Shown here: piece by piece, positions 1 to 7,209 of the stretch
Position numbering within the stretch: position 1 is the first letter of the stretch
Layout of the letters: each line of letters starts with the position of its first letter
Assembly (NCBI GenBank): GCA_910579615.1
Contig: CAJTUA010000023.1
Coordinates: forward strand, 24,755-67,770
Origin: an uncultured Lachnospiraceae bacterium
Lineage (GTDB): Bacteria; Bacillota; Clostridia; Lachnospirales; Lachnospiraceae
DNA length: 43,016 bases
Direction of reading: 5' to 3'
The notes under the pieces: model-generated
The model's input: the letters and a program-made list of their open reading frames with translations, nothing else
The model's database searches: none
Told to the model about the DNA's origin: nothing
Program-made: the position numbers and the translations under genes

Positions 1-85
1 TGCGAGTGGAAATCCCACTGCCGGTTGTTGGGGGTGGGAGGGCATATGCGGGACTTAAAATAAGAAAGGAGATATGGTAACCATT

Positions 86-1474
86 ATGTACGAAATTGAT
101 TTCAACAACCCGATTCCCGTGCACTTTATCGGGATTGGCGGGTGCAGCATGAGCGGCCTTGCAGAACTTTTGCACTCCCGCGGATTTTCGGTAAGCGGCT
201 CCGACCAGAACCACAGCGAGGTCTGCGACCGACTGGAACAAATGGGAATTTCCGTATATTACGGGCAGCGCGCGGAAAACATCCGGCCGGAACTAAAACT
301 TGCTGTCTACACCGCCGCCGTCCATGAAGATAACCCGGAATACATTGCAGCCAGGAAACTTGGCATTCCGCTTATGAACCGCGCCGAATTTTTAGGACAG
401 CTCATGCGCCAATACAAAGATGCAATTGGTGTCGCAGGAACACACGGAAAGACAACAACTTCCTCCATGCTCTCCATGATTTTCCTCGAGGCAGGGCTTG
501 ACCCGACGGTCGCGCTCGGTGCGGTGCTTGAGGCGTTTGGGAGCAGTTCGCGCGCAGGGCATTCCGACCATTTCATCGTGGAATCCTGTGAATACACAAA
601 CAGTTTTCTCCAATTTTACCCACGCCATGAAATCATACTTAATATAGAAGCGGAGCACTTAGATTTCTTTACAGATATCAATGATATCCGCCACTCTTTC
701 CGCCTTTTCATGGAGAAAATCCCGGCGGGCGGACATCTGGTTGTCCAGGGTGATATCGCAGACCTCGACGCGCTGACCGAAGGGCTTGCTGCCAAGATTA
801 CGACCTACGGTCTGGAAGACACCGGAAAAACCTATGATTATTCCGCGGCAAACATCACCTATGATACCAATGACTATGGAAGCTACGATTTGATGCGCGG
901 GAATACCTGCATTGCACGCATCGCGCTCCATGTCGTCGGCGCGCACAATATTTCCAATTCCGTTGCCGCCGCGGCAATGGCGGATTTGCTCGGCGTTCCG
1001 GTTTCCGCCACGATTTCCGCCCTGCACCATTTCGGGGGCGCGAAACGGCGCTTTGAAAAGAAAGGTGTGATAAACGGTGTGACCATCGTGGATGATTACG
1101 CACACCACCCGTCCGAAATCCGCGCCACGCTGACCGCGGCAAAACATTATCCACACAAAACGCTCTGGTGTGTTTTTCAGCCACATACTTATTCACGCAC
1201 AAAACTATTTTTAGACGATTTTGTAGATGTCCTTTCCCTCGCGGACAAAATCGTGCTCGCAGATATTTATGCCTCCCGCGAGACCGACCCCGGGGATATT
1301 TCCTCACGTAATATTGTCGAAAAACTCCAAAATGCAGAGAAGGAAGTATACTATTTCCCGACTTTTGAAGAAATCGAAAAATTTTTATTGTCGAATTGCC
1401 AGGAGGGCGATTTGTTGATAACTATGGGGGCGGGAGATATCGTAAATATTGGCGAAGCGTTATTAAAGCACTAA
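86..1474 (+). CDS. murC: UDP-N-acetylmuramate--L-alanine ligase (MurC)
   Basis: Cytoplasmic Mur ligase that adds L-alanine to UDP-N-acetylmuramate, using ATP, in peptidoglycan precursor synthesis. The 462-residue length fits the family. Visible motifs are the N-terminal nucleotide-sugar loop GIGGCSMSG (about residues 17-25), the ATP P-loop AGTHGKTTT (about 117-125), the EHLDFF segment, and VDDYAHHPSEI and QPHTYSRT in the C-terminal half. An AGGAG lies at 67-71. An in-frame ATG at 74 would be only 2 nt away, so the ATG at 86 (14-nt spacing, giving MYEIDF) is preferred, though the spacing is long and the start is not certain. A strong terminator follows the stop, so the gene is probably not co-transcribed with dnaD downstream. 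A perfect DnaA box lies inside the gene at 1147-1155, possibly by chance. Confidence 0.96.
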   Translation: MYEIDFNNPIPVHFIGIGGCSMSGLAELLHSRGFSVSGSDQNHSEVCDRLEQMGISVYYGQRAENIRPELKLAVYTAAVHEDNPEYIAARKLGIPLMNRAEFLGQLMRQYKDAIGVAGTHGKTTTSSMLSMIFLEAGLDPTVALGAVLEAFGSSSRAGHSDHFIVESCEYTNSFLQFYPRHEIILNIEAEHLDFFTDINDIRHSFRLFMEKIPAGGHLVVQGDIADLDALTEGLAAKITTYGLEDTGKTYDYSAANITYDTNDYGSYDLMRGNTCIARIALHVVGAHNISNSVAAAAMADLLGVPVSATISALHHFGGAKRRFEKKGVINGVTIVDDYAHHPSEIRATLTAAKHYPHKTLWCVFQPHTYSRTKLFLDDFVDVLSLADKIVLADIYASRETDPGDISSRNIVEKLQNAEKEVYYFPTFEEIEKFLLSNCQEGDLLITMGAGDIVNIGEALLKH

Positions 1475-1475
1475 G

Positions 1476-1493
1476 TTATCCACATTATCCACA
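1476..1493 (+). promoter_or_regulatory. Two abutting DnaA boxes (cluster 1)
   Basis: Two perfect TTATCCACA boxes lie head to tail with no spacer at 1476-1484 and 1485-1493, immediately after the murC stop. Weaker matches follow at 1497-1505 (TTATCAACG) and 1537-1545 (TTTTCCACG). The second perfect box overlaps the left arm of the murC terminator. DnaA binds such boxes to start replication or to regulate nearby genes. The next operon encodes replication-initiation proteins, which makes a DnaA-linked role plausible. Confidence 0.75.
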
Positions 1494-1540
1494 ACCTTAT
1501 CAACGATTTATCGGTGATTTGGGTTGTGGATTCTTTTTTT
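1487..1540 (+). terminator. Rho-independent terminator after murC
   Basis: A perfect 10-bp stem pairs 1487-1496 (ATCCACAACC) with 1522-1531 (GGTTGTGGAT). Inside it is a second helix (about 1499-1506 with 1511-1518, one mismatch). The stem runs straight into TTCTTTTTTT. The orientation ends rightward murC transcription. The outer arm contains most of a DnaA box, so DnaA binding and termination share the same bases. Confidence 0.8.
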
Positions 1541-1653
1541 CCACGATTTTTTCTACACATGTAGATAAATTATTTTTAAAATCGGCATTTTACAAGCATT
1601 CTGCCAAAAAAACTTGTCCAAATTTTTTTTGGCGTTTGCATTTCTTACTTTTT

Positions 1654-1692
1654 TTGTCCACGTTATCCACATTATCCACAAAGTTATCCCCA
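1654..1692 (+). promoter_or_regulatory. Tandem DnaA box array (cluster 2)
   Basis: Four 9-mers lie on one strand: TTGTCCACG 1654-1662, TTATCCACA 1663-1671, TTATCCACA 1672-1680 and TTATCCCCA 1684-1692. The first three abut with a strict 9-nt period. The array sits about 50 nt upstream of a candidate promoter for the dnaD-dnaC operon. The surrounding 1475-1853 region has no gene and is very AT-rich with long T and A runs. That fits DnaA control of the operon, or a DnaA-titrating or secondary initiation site. Confidence 0.8.
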
Positions 1693-1736
1693 CCCGTCTT
1701 AGTACAAACTCGCTTCTTTTCTTTTTTTGAAAGCTG

Positions 1737-1745
1737 TGCTATACT
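1737..1745 (+). promoter_or_regulatory. Candidate extended -10 promoter of dnaD-dnaC
   Basis: TGCTATACT at 1737-1745 matches an extended -10 (TGnTATAAT with one mismatch). No convincing -35 lies 17 nt upstream; the T-rich tract there is non-consensus. Transcription from here would give a leader of about 100 nt before the start at 1854. The DnaA box array lies just upstream, in an activator-like or repressor-like position. Confidence 0.4.
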
Positions 1746-1853
1746 CTGTTTGCAAGAAATGAAAATGCTTCACACGCCGCGTATGACAGGATGTGTATGT
1801 CCTGTTTTTACCAACTGCGCTTGTTGTCCGGCCGCTTACCACAGGAGGGAAAA

Positions 1854-3050
1854 ATGTCTGCCACACTCACGCTCTCGCACGGAGCCAAAACGGAATATAC
1901 GATGCTTTCCAACACCTTTATTGACCGTTATATGCCGCGGGCGAACGGCTCTTACGTCAAGGTTTACCTCTATTTCATGCGCCTTTTGGGGGATGTGTCC
2001 CGCACAGAGCCCCTCTCCCTTTCCGGTATCGCCGACGTTCTTGACGAGACGGAAAAGGATATTGAGCGCGCGCTGAAATACTGGGAAAAAATAGGTTTGG
2101 TAAAACTGACCCGCGATGGCACAAAGACAATCACGGACATTGCTTTCCTTCCGCTTCCTGCCGTGGATGAACCAGATTCCACGAGTTCCGCAGGCATCGG
2201 CACGGCAGCGGATATGCCGGGGGCATCGGAAAATCCTTCCATTGTCGCTGCGGACGGCAATGCCGCCTTCGTTGCCGCACCTGCCGCCCCGGCGGCTGCA
2301 TCCGCTGCCATGTCCGCCACCGGCACACCGCAGAACCGTTTTGAAAAGCCAAATTACTCCGAGGCACAGATTACGGCGCTCACATCGCTTGACGAGGTTA
2401 AATGGCTGATATCGCGCCTGGAACAGACCCTTGGCCGCCTGCTAAAGCCCGCTGATTTACAGACACTTTTGTTTCTGTATGAGAGCATCGGCTTCCCGGC
2501 AGAGCTGATTGCCTACCTGTACGAATATTGCGCCTCAAAAAATAAAAAGAACCCTTCCTACATCGAAGCCGTGGGCATTGCCTGGGCGCAGTCCGGCGTG
2601 GACACCATCGAGAAAGCGGAAACCGAAACCGCCACTTACAACCAGAACTACACCATCGTCAACCGCGCCTTTGGCCTGAACCGTTCCCCGGGCAGCATTG
2701 AGATGAAATACATACACCGCTGGGCGGACACGTTTGGCTTTGGCACCTCCATCATCGAGGAGGCCTGTAACCGCACCATGCTTGCCACTTCAAAACCGGA
2801 TTTTAAGTACGCGGATAAAATCCTCACCCGCTGGCATGAGGCAGGCGTAAAGAAAAAGGAGGACATTGCTACCCTGGACTCCGAGTTCGCGCGCAAAAAC
2901 GCGGCGGCGAAAGCAAAGGAGGAAACCGCCCGCACCGCGCCGCCTGCGCCAAACCGTTTTGGCGCGTTCCCGCAGCGCAAATACACCACTTCCGACTACT
3001 CCGAGATGGAAGAGATGCTTTTGAGAAAGGACACCACCCATGCCAATTAA
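1854..3050 (+). CDS. DnaD-domain replication initiation protein
   Basis: Primosome/helicase-loading factor of the DnaD/DnaB (Firmicutes) family, 398 aa. The N-terminal ~90 residues form a winged-helix-like DnaD/DnaB domain (TFIDRYMPRANGSYVKVYLY, then SLSGIADVLDETEKDIERAL). A low-complexity Ala/Pro linker (about 100-150) follows, then two DnaD C-terminal helical modules (about 170-250 and 265-350). The second carries the family-like YIHRW...GF and YADKILTRW signatures. The ATG at 1854 is chosen because AGGAGGG sits at 1842-1848; the upstream in-frame ATG at 1791 has no such site. The last 11 bases overlap the next start, indicating translational coupling with the dnaC-like ATPase. Two DnaD modules resemble Bacillus DnaB more than DnaD in layout. 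Confidence 0.9.
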   Translation: MSATLTLSHGAKTEYTMLSNTFIDRYMPRANGSYVKVYLYFMRLLGDVSRTEPLSLSGIADVLDETEKDIERALKYWEKIGLVKLTRDGTKTITDIAFLPLPAVDEPDSTSSAGIGTAADMPGASENPSIVAADGNAAFVAAPAAPAAASAAMSATGTPQNRFEKPNYSEAQITALTSLDEVKWLISRLEQTLGRLLKPADLQTLLFLYESIGFPAELIAYLYEYCASKNKKNPSYIEAVGIAWAQSGVDTIEKAETETATYNQNYTIVNRAFGLNRSPGSIEMKYIHRWADTFGFGTSIIEEACNRTMLATSKPDFKYADKILTRWHEAGVKKKEDIATLDSEFARKNAAAKAKEETARTAPPAPNRFGAFPQRKYTTSDYSEMEEMLLRKDTTHAN

Positions 3051-4044
3051 AAACCATCAATATAATTCCATCCTGCGCGAGTACGACGCCAGGCGCTTGA
3101 AGAGCCACCGCGACGCGATGGCAAGGCGCGAAGCGCTTTACGCCGAAATTCCGCCCTTAAAGGAACTTGACGATGCCATCGCACATGGCTCCGTTGAAAG
3201 TGCCAAGCTTTCCCTTTCCGGAGACCCCAGGGCGCTCTCTTCCCTGCGCGAAAAAAACGAGGCTCTCTCCGCGAAAAAGAAAGCACTGATTGCCGCGCAC
3301 GGTTACCCGGAAAATTACCTTGAGCCGCGCTACCTCTGCCCGGACTGTTCCGACACCGGTTTTATCGGGCGCGAAAAATGCCATTGTTTTAAACAGGCGA
3401 TTGTGGACATGCTCTACTCCCAGTCCAATGTACGTCAGGCAATCGACAGGGAAAATTTTGACTCCTTCTCCTACCGCTATTACCCGGACGACTACATTGA
3501 CGAGTCTGTGCGGATGACACCGCTTGAAAATATCCGCCATGTCGTGGCAGGTGCCAAACAGTTTATCGCGGATTTTGATACCGCGCCAGGCAACCTGCTA
3601 ATTTACGGCAATACCGGGGTCGGCAAGACTTTCCTGACAAACTGCATTGCGCGTGAGCTGATTCTGACCGGGCACACCGTCATCTACCTGACCGCTTTCG
3701 AGCTGTTTGATATCCTCGAGCGCCGCAAATTCAGCCATCCGACGGATGCGCAGGACGACGAGTACAGCGAAATTGCCAACCAGTTTGCCCATATCCGCGA
3801 CTGCGATTTGCTCATCATTGACGACCTGGGCACGGAACTGAATAACACCTTTATTTCCTCTCAGCTCTACCAGTGCATCAATGAGCGCCTGCTTGGGATG
3901 AAAGCGACTGTCATCTCGACGAACCTCTCGTTCGAGCAGCTCAAAAACAACTACAGCGAACGGATTTTCTCGCGGATTACCGGGAGCTATACCTTTTTAA
4001 AGATTGTCGGGGAAGATATCCGAATCCGCAAAAAATTGTCATAA
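3040..4044 (+). CDS. DnaC/DnaI-type helicase loader ATPase
   Basis: AAA+ ATPase of the DnaC/DnaI/IstB family that loads the replicative helicase, 334 aa. The N-terminal half is helical with a zinc-binding knuckle: Cys100, Cys103, Cys114 and Cys116 within CPDC...CHC. The C-terminal ATPase has Walker A GNTGVGKT (190-197), Walker B LLIIDDLG (257-264), a sensor segment ATVISTNLS and the arginine-finger region ERIFSRITGSY. The start overlaps the DnaD gene by 11 bp. The pairing with a DnaD-domain gene and no nearby transposase argue for the chromosomal helicase loader rather than an IstB transposition protein. Confidence 0.93.
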   Translation: MPIKNHQYNSILREYDARRLKSHRDAMARREALYAEIPPLKELDDAIAHGSVESAKLSLSGDPRALSSLREKNEALSAKKKALIAAHGYPENYLEPRYLCPDCSDTGFIGREKCHCFKQAIVDMLYSQSNVRQAIDRENFDSFSYRYYPDDYIDESVRMTPLENIRHVVAGAKQFIADFDTAPGNLLIYGNTGVGKTFLTNCIARELILTGHTVIYLTAFELFDILERRKFSHPTDAQDDEYSEIANQFAHIRDCDLLIIDDLGTELNNTFISSQLYQCINERLLGMKATVISTNLSFEQLKNNYSERIFSRITGSYTFLKIVGEDIRIRKKLS

Positions 4045-4153
4045 ATAAACAAAATTGCTTCTAAAATTTTTTCATTCCCAAGGGCAGGCTACCCCCGCAG
4101 GAACCGCCCTGGATGCACATTTTTCACAATTTGCGTTTTCTCTGCTTTTTCTC

Positions 4154-4182
4154 TTGAAGGAAAACAACGAAAATGCTATAAT
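4154..4182 (+). promoter_or_regulatory. Sigma-A promoter of prs
   Basis: TTGAAG at 4154-4159, an exact 17-nt spacer, and TATAAT at 4177-4182 with an upstream TG (extended -10). It sits 152 nt before the prs start, so the transcript has a leader of about 145 nt. The rest of the 4045-4334 gap holds a weak hairpin (AGGGC/GCCCT, about 4081-4111) after dnaC that could be a poor terminator. Confidence 0.8.
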
Positions 4183-4242
4183 GAGCGCGGGCGCGAATCA
4201 CAATCATGAATTGCGATTTGCCAGACAGGACGAAACGCCAAC

Positions 4243-4291
4243 GCGCGGAACCATGTTTTTGTTCCTGGCACATTGGAACTTCGGGTCGCGC
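4243..4291 (+). other. Structured 5' leader of prs
   Basis: The leader contains nested inverted repeats. An outer GCGCG/CGCGC stem pairs 4243-4247 with 4287-4291. An inner GTTCC/GGAAC stem pairs 4261-4265 with 4275-4279. An additional imperfect hairpin lies upstream around 4194-4219. It lies between the promoter and the ribosome binding site at 4322-4326. It does not match a riboswitch class I can recognise. A regulatory RNA role is inferred only from structure and position. Confidence 0.4.
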
Positions 4292-4334
4292 AGGAAACAA
4301 CGTGAACCGCAAAATCATTTTGGAGGATAACATC

Positions 4335-5525
4335 ATGCCGCAAGAAAAATATTCAGCAACCATCCCGGTCGGTACCCTAGGTATCGTGGCACTGGAAAGC
4401 TCCCGCACACTCGGACAGAAAGTCAATGATTACATTGTACAGTGGAGAAAAGAGCGGGAACACGAGCATGCAGCGACGATTGCATTTACAGGCTATGAGC
4501 GGGACAATTATCTGATTCAGGCACAGTGCCCGCGCTTTGGCACCGGCGAGGCAAAAGCAATCATCAAAGAGAGCGTGCGCGGCGATGACCTCTATCTTTT
4601 GGTGGATGTCTGCAATTACAGCCTGACGTACACCGTCTGCGGGCAGTTAAACCACATGTCACCGGATGACCATTTTCAGGATTTAAAGCGCATCATCGCC
4701 GCCCTGAACGGCAAGGCGCGCCGCATCACAGTCATCATGCCGTTTCTGTACGAGAGCCGCCAACACAAGCGAAGCACAAGGGAGTCGCTTGACTGTGCGC
4801 TCGCGCTGCATGAACTCGCAAACATGGGCGTGGAAAATATTATCACGTTTGACGCGCACGACCCGCGCGTACAGAACGCGATTCCTTTGAAGAGTTTTGA
4901 GACGATTATGCCGACCTACCAGTTTATCAAAGCATTGTTAAACGATGTGCCAGATTTGGCGATTGACGCGGAACATATGATGATTATCAGCCCGGACGAG
5001 GGCGCGATGAGCAGGGCAGTTTATTTTGCGACTGTGCTTGGGCTTGATATGGGAATGTTCTACAAGCGCCGTGATTATTCCAAGGTTGTGGACGGCCGCA
5101 ACCCGATTATTGCACACGAATTTCTCGGCAAGGACGTGGAGGGCAAGGATGTCATTATTTTGGACGATATGATTTCCTCCGGCGAGAGCATGATTGATGT
5201 CGCAAAAGAGCTTCACGCCCGCAAGGCAAAGCGGATTTTCCTCTGTGCCACATTCGGTCTGTTCACAAACGGCCTGGATAAATTTGACGAAGCATACCGT
5301 GACGGGCTTTTCTATCGCATTATCACGACCAATCTCGTATATCAGCCAGACGAGCTTCTCTCGCGCGAATATTATCTGACAGCGGACATGAGCAAATACA
5401 TTGCGAAGCTGATTGACGCGTTAAACCATGACGCTTCGATTAGCGAGTTCCTGAACCAGACCGGAAGAATCCAGGCGTTTGTGCAGAAGTACCGGGAGAA
5501 ACAGACAGAACAAATTCAGAAATAA
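4335..5525 (+). CDS. prs: Ribose-phosphate pyrophosphokinase (PRPP synthetase), long form
   Basis: Makes PRPP from ribose 5-phosphate and ATP for nucleotide, histidine and tryptophan synthesis; cytoplasmic. At 396 aa it is clearly longer than the usual ~315 aa enzyme. Visible motifs: SPDDHFQDLKRIIAAL, PFLYESRQHKR (equivalent of the ATP/flexible-loop region), FDAHDPRVQNAIP (172-184), FYKRRDYSKVVDGRNP, and the PRPP-binding loop DVIILDDMISSGES (272-285). The start is ATG 4335, 8 nt after TGGAGG (4321-4326). The much longer open frame beginning at 4206 lacks a ribosome binding site and covers the structured leader. The classical YSRQDR motif appears as YESRQHKR, so this belongs to a divergent clostridial-type branch. 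Confidence 0.9.
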   Translation: MPQEKYSATIPVGTLGIVALESSRTLGQKVNDYIVQWRKEREHEHAATIAFTGYERDNYLIQAQCPRFGTGEAKAIIKESVRGDDLYLLVDVCNYSLTYTVCGQLNHMSPDDHFQDLKRIIAALNGKARRITVIMPFLYESRQHKRSTRESLDCALALHELANMGVENIITFDAHDPRVQNAIPLKSFETIMPTYQFIKALLNDVPDLAIDAEHMMIISPDEGAMSRAVYFATVLGLDMGMFYKRRDYSKVVDGRNPIIAHEFLGKDVEGKDVIILDDMISSGESMIDVAKELHARKAKRIFLCATFGLFTNGLDKFDEAYRDGLFYRIITTNLVYQPDELLSREYYLTADMSKYIAKLIDALNHDASISEFLNQTGRIQAFVQKYREKQTEQIQK

Positions 5526-5557
5526 AAAGTGTGCCGTTCTCGGCAGACTTGCTTCCC

Positions 5558-5648
5558 ATCCCGCGAGGATGTACATGCAAATGCAGAAATCATGCTGCCA
5601 TTTGGCGGCGCATTTGCAGTGCCAACCCCCTCGCGGGATATTTTTTTC
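5558..5648 (+). terminator. Large nested terminator hairpin after prs
   Basis: A perfect 11-bp stem pairs 5558-5568 (ATCCCGCGAGG) with 5629-5639 (CCTCGCGGGAT), followed directly by ATTTTTTT. Within the 60-nt loop a second inverted pair (TGCAAATGC with GCATTTGCA, about 5577-5586 and 5610-5618) makes an internal helix. It ends prs transcription. The size is larger than a simple terminator needs. Confidence 0.72.
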
Positions 5649-5656
5649 ATTTTCCC

Positions 5657-5685
5657 TGTAACGAATCCCTCCCCAACGAGGATAT
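5657..5685 (+). promoter_or_regulatory. Possible ECF-type promoter of the sigma/anti-sigma pair
   Basis: TGTAACG at 5657-5663 resembles the AAC-containing -35 of many ECF sigma factors. About 16-17 nt downstream is GGATAT (5680-5685), which is not a strong -10. Autoregulation of ECF operons is common, but this assignment rests mainly on the TGTAAC element. Confidence 0.3.
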
Positions 5686-5705
5686 ATATGCGAAAGGAGG
5701 CTGCC

Positions 5706-6188
5706 ATGGATGAGTTGTACGAACAAAACGCCCAAATCGTATACCGTTTTTTGTATTCCATATGCCGCAATGAGCATCTCGCCGAGGATTTGACACAGGA
5801 AACCTTCCTGCAGGCCTACAAATCGATTGAGCGCTTTGATGGAAGCTGCAAAATCTCCAGCTGGCTCTGCCAGATTGCAAAGCACTTGCTCTACCGCCAC
5901 TACCAGAAAACAAAGCGCGAAATCCCATCGGAATTAGAAGAAATGGCATCCCCCGCAGAAACAGCCCCCGCCCCGGACGGGCGCGTCATGGCAAAACTCG
6001 AGCTTATGGAAGTCCTAAAAGACATGCAGAAACTCCCGCCTGCCATGCGCGAGGTCATATACCTGCGCATTACGGGCGAGCTGACATTCCGCGAAATCGG
6101 CGAGATTATGGGGCGCAGCGAAAACTGGGCGCGCGTCACGTTCTACCGTGGCAAGGAAATTTTATGGAAACAGCATAAAAAATTTTAA
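5706..6188 (+). CDS. ECF-type RNA polymerase sigma factor
   Basis: Sigma-70 family group 4 (ECF) factor, 160 aa. Region 2 covers about residues 5-70 (YRFLYSICRNEHLAEDLTQE, then the region 2.4-like SWLCQIAKHLLYRHYQK). A short linker and region 4 with a helix-turn-helix follow (LPPAMREVIYLRITGELTF, then GEIMGRSENWARV, about 105-155). The start at 5706 follows AAAGGAGG (5694-5701); the open frame extends upstream to 5529 through the prs terminator and that part is not coding. The anti-sigma gene begins 16 nt after the stop, so the two form an operon. The target stress signal cannot be told from sequence. Confidence 0.93.
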   Translation: MDELYEQNAQIVYRFLYSICRNEHLAEDLTQETFLQAYKSIERFDGSCKISSWLCQIAKHLLYRHYQKTKREIPSELEEMASPAETAPAPDGRVMAKLELMEVLKDMQKLPPAMREVIYLRITGELTFREIGEIMGRSENWARVTFYRGKEILWKQHKKF

Positions 6189-6204
6189 AAAGGAAAGGGA
6201 AAAA

Positions 6205-7065
6205 ATGAAAGAAGAAAATCGTGAAGACTTTGGTTCGGTGAAAAAAAGTGAAAACAACTTCACCCACACGGAAATCACCTGCAACATTATCCGGGATTTA
6301 CTCCCATCCTATGTGGACGGAATCTGCTCCGACGATTCCAGGAAAATCGTTGAGCAGCACCTTTCTGCCTGCGCGGACTGCGCAGCGCTCACTGCCGCCC
6401 TGCGCGAGTCCGAAGCCACCACCAGGCAAAAAGAAGCCAAACAAATCGCCTACCTGAAAAAAATCAAGAAGCACACTGGAGCAAAAGAACTCATCGGGCT
6501 TGGTATCCTGCTTGTCACTATCGGATTTACACTCCGGATATTGATTGAATATTACAAGGCAGTTTCATGGATTTATTTCCTCGCCCTGCCATTAATTCTC
6601 GCCGACACCCATTTTTTGCTTGCGGACCACACCGCCAAAAACCAGCGCACAGAGCCAAAAACCGCCCTGACCCTCGTCAGCGGCCTGCTTATATGTGTAG
6701 GATTATTGATTGCGTGGATTAGCATACTGGGCTGTCAGAAGGAACAATATCCGTTCGGGCTTACCCCCGCCACGCTCGGGCATTTTTTGGAAATCGTGTA
6801 CAATGCCCTCGCACTCTGTGAATTCATCATTTTTGTTGCGGCCATTGTCCTGAATTTAAAAACTGCGAATTCGCACGGCACGCTCATCAGCATCAGCACG
6901 ATTGGGTTTTTCCTCATGCTTTACACCCTCTCCGTCTTTGCGTCCATGAGCACAACGCAAGGCAGCATGAAGGCGCTGGGACAATCCGCATATCTTTTGC
7001 TTGAAGGCGGAATCATTGCCGCAATCATCGCATTCCTTGAAAAAAGAAAGCTGCGGGAGGGTTAA
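6205..7065 (+). CDS. Zinc-finger anti-sigma factor, membrane protein
   Basis: Likely binds and inhibits the ECF sigma factor encoded just upstream; 286 aa. The N-terminal zf-HC2-type domain (about 25-65) reads CNIIRDLLPSYVDGICSDDS and carries the HxxxCxxC triad His52, Cys56, Cys59. After a basic linker come several hydrophobic spans (about 90-110, 115-130, 150-170, 195-215, 225-245, 255-270), so the C-terminal part is a multi-pass membrane domain. The start ATG 6205 follows AAAGGAAAGGG; an in-frame ATG at 6148 lies inside the sigma gene. The stop codon lies inside a hairpin that can also act as a terminator for the convergent gene. Confidence 0.88.
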   Translation: MKEENREDFGSVKKSENNFTHTEITCNIIRDLLPSYVDGICSDDSRKIVEQHLSACADCAALTAALRESEATTRQKEAKQIAYLKKIKKHTGAKELIGLGILLVTIGFTLRILIEYYKAVSWIYFLALPLILADTHFLLADHTAKNQRTEPKTALTLVSGLLICVGLLIAWISILGCQKEQYPFGLTPATLGHFLEIVYNALALCEFIIFVAAIVLNLKTANSHGTLISISTIGFFLMLYTLSVFASMSTTQGSMKALGQSAYLLLEGGIIAAIIAFLEKRKLREG

Positions 7066-7078
7066 CCCCCTTCCCGCA
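7039..7078 (-). terminator. Leftward terminator overlapping the anti-sigma stop
   Basis: An inverted repeat TGCGGGA...TCCCGCA (7052-7058 with 7072-7078) with inner GGG/CCC pairs is followed, on the minus strand, by GC and a T-rich run (complement of 7039-7050). It would stop leftward transcription of the 7210-8226 gene. The loop contains the TAA of the convergent anti-sigma gene. Confidence 0.55.
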
Positions 7079-7209
7079 TGAACTTTCCCCATCCTTTACG
7101 CCGCACCACCAAATCGGCTCATACCATTTTACCATCCAACGGAATAAATCATAGGAAATGTTGTACATCCCCGGCTCCACGTCTTCCCAACGGGATGCAG
7201 GCAAGCGCC

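Noticed and set aside
1..73. Possible end of an upstream gene
   Set aside because: All three plus frames reach stops by position 80 and none gives a recognisable C-terminus in so short a stretch.
659..1186. Minus-strand open frame inside murC
   Set aside because: Shadow of murC, with no start signals and no recognisable family.
1475..1853. Chromosomal replication origin (oriC)
   Set aside because: DnaA boxes and AT-rich DNA are present, but there is no dnaA, dnaN, rpmH or other usual origin neighbour, so only DnaA-box clusters are claimed.
3040..4044. IstB transposition helper of an insertion sequence
   Set aside because: No transposase or terminal inverted repeats nearby, it overlaps a DnaD gene, and it has the DnaI-like zinc knuckle.
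4183..4334. PRPP or guanidine-type (ykkC) riboswitch upstream of prs
   Set aside because: I could not find the conserved core motifs of that family; only generic stems are visible.
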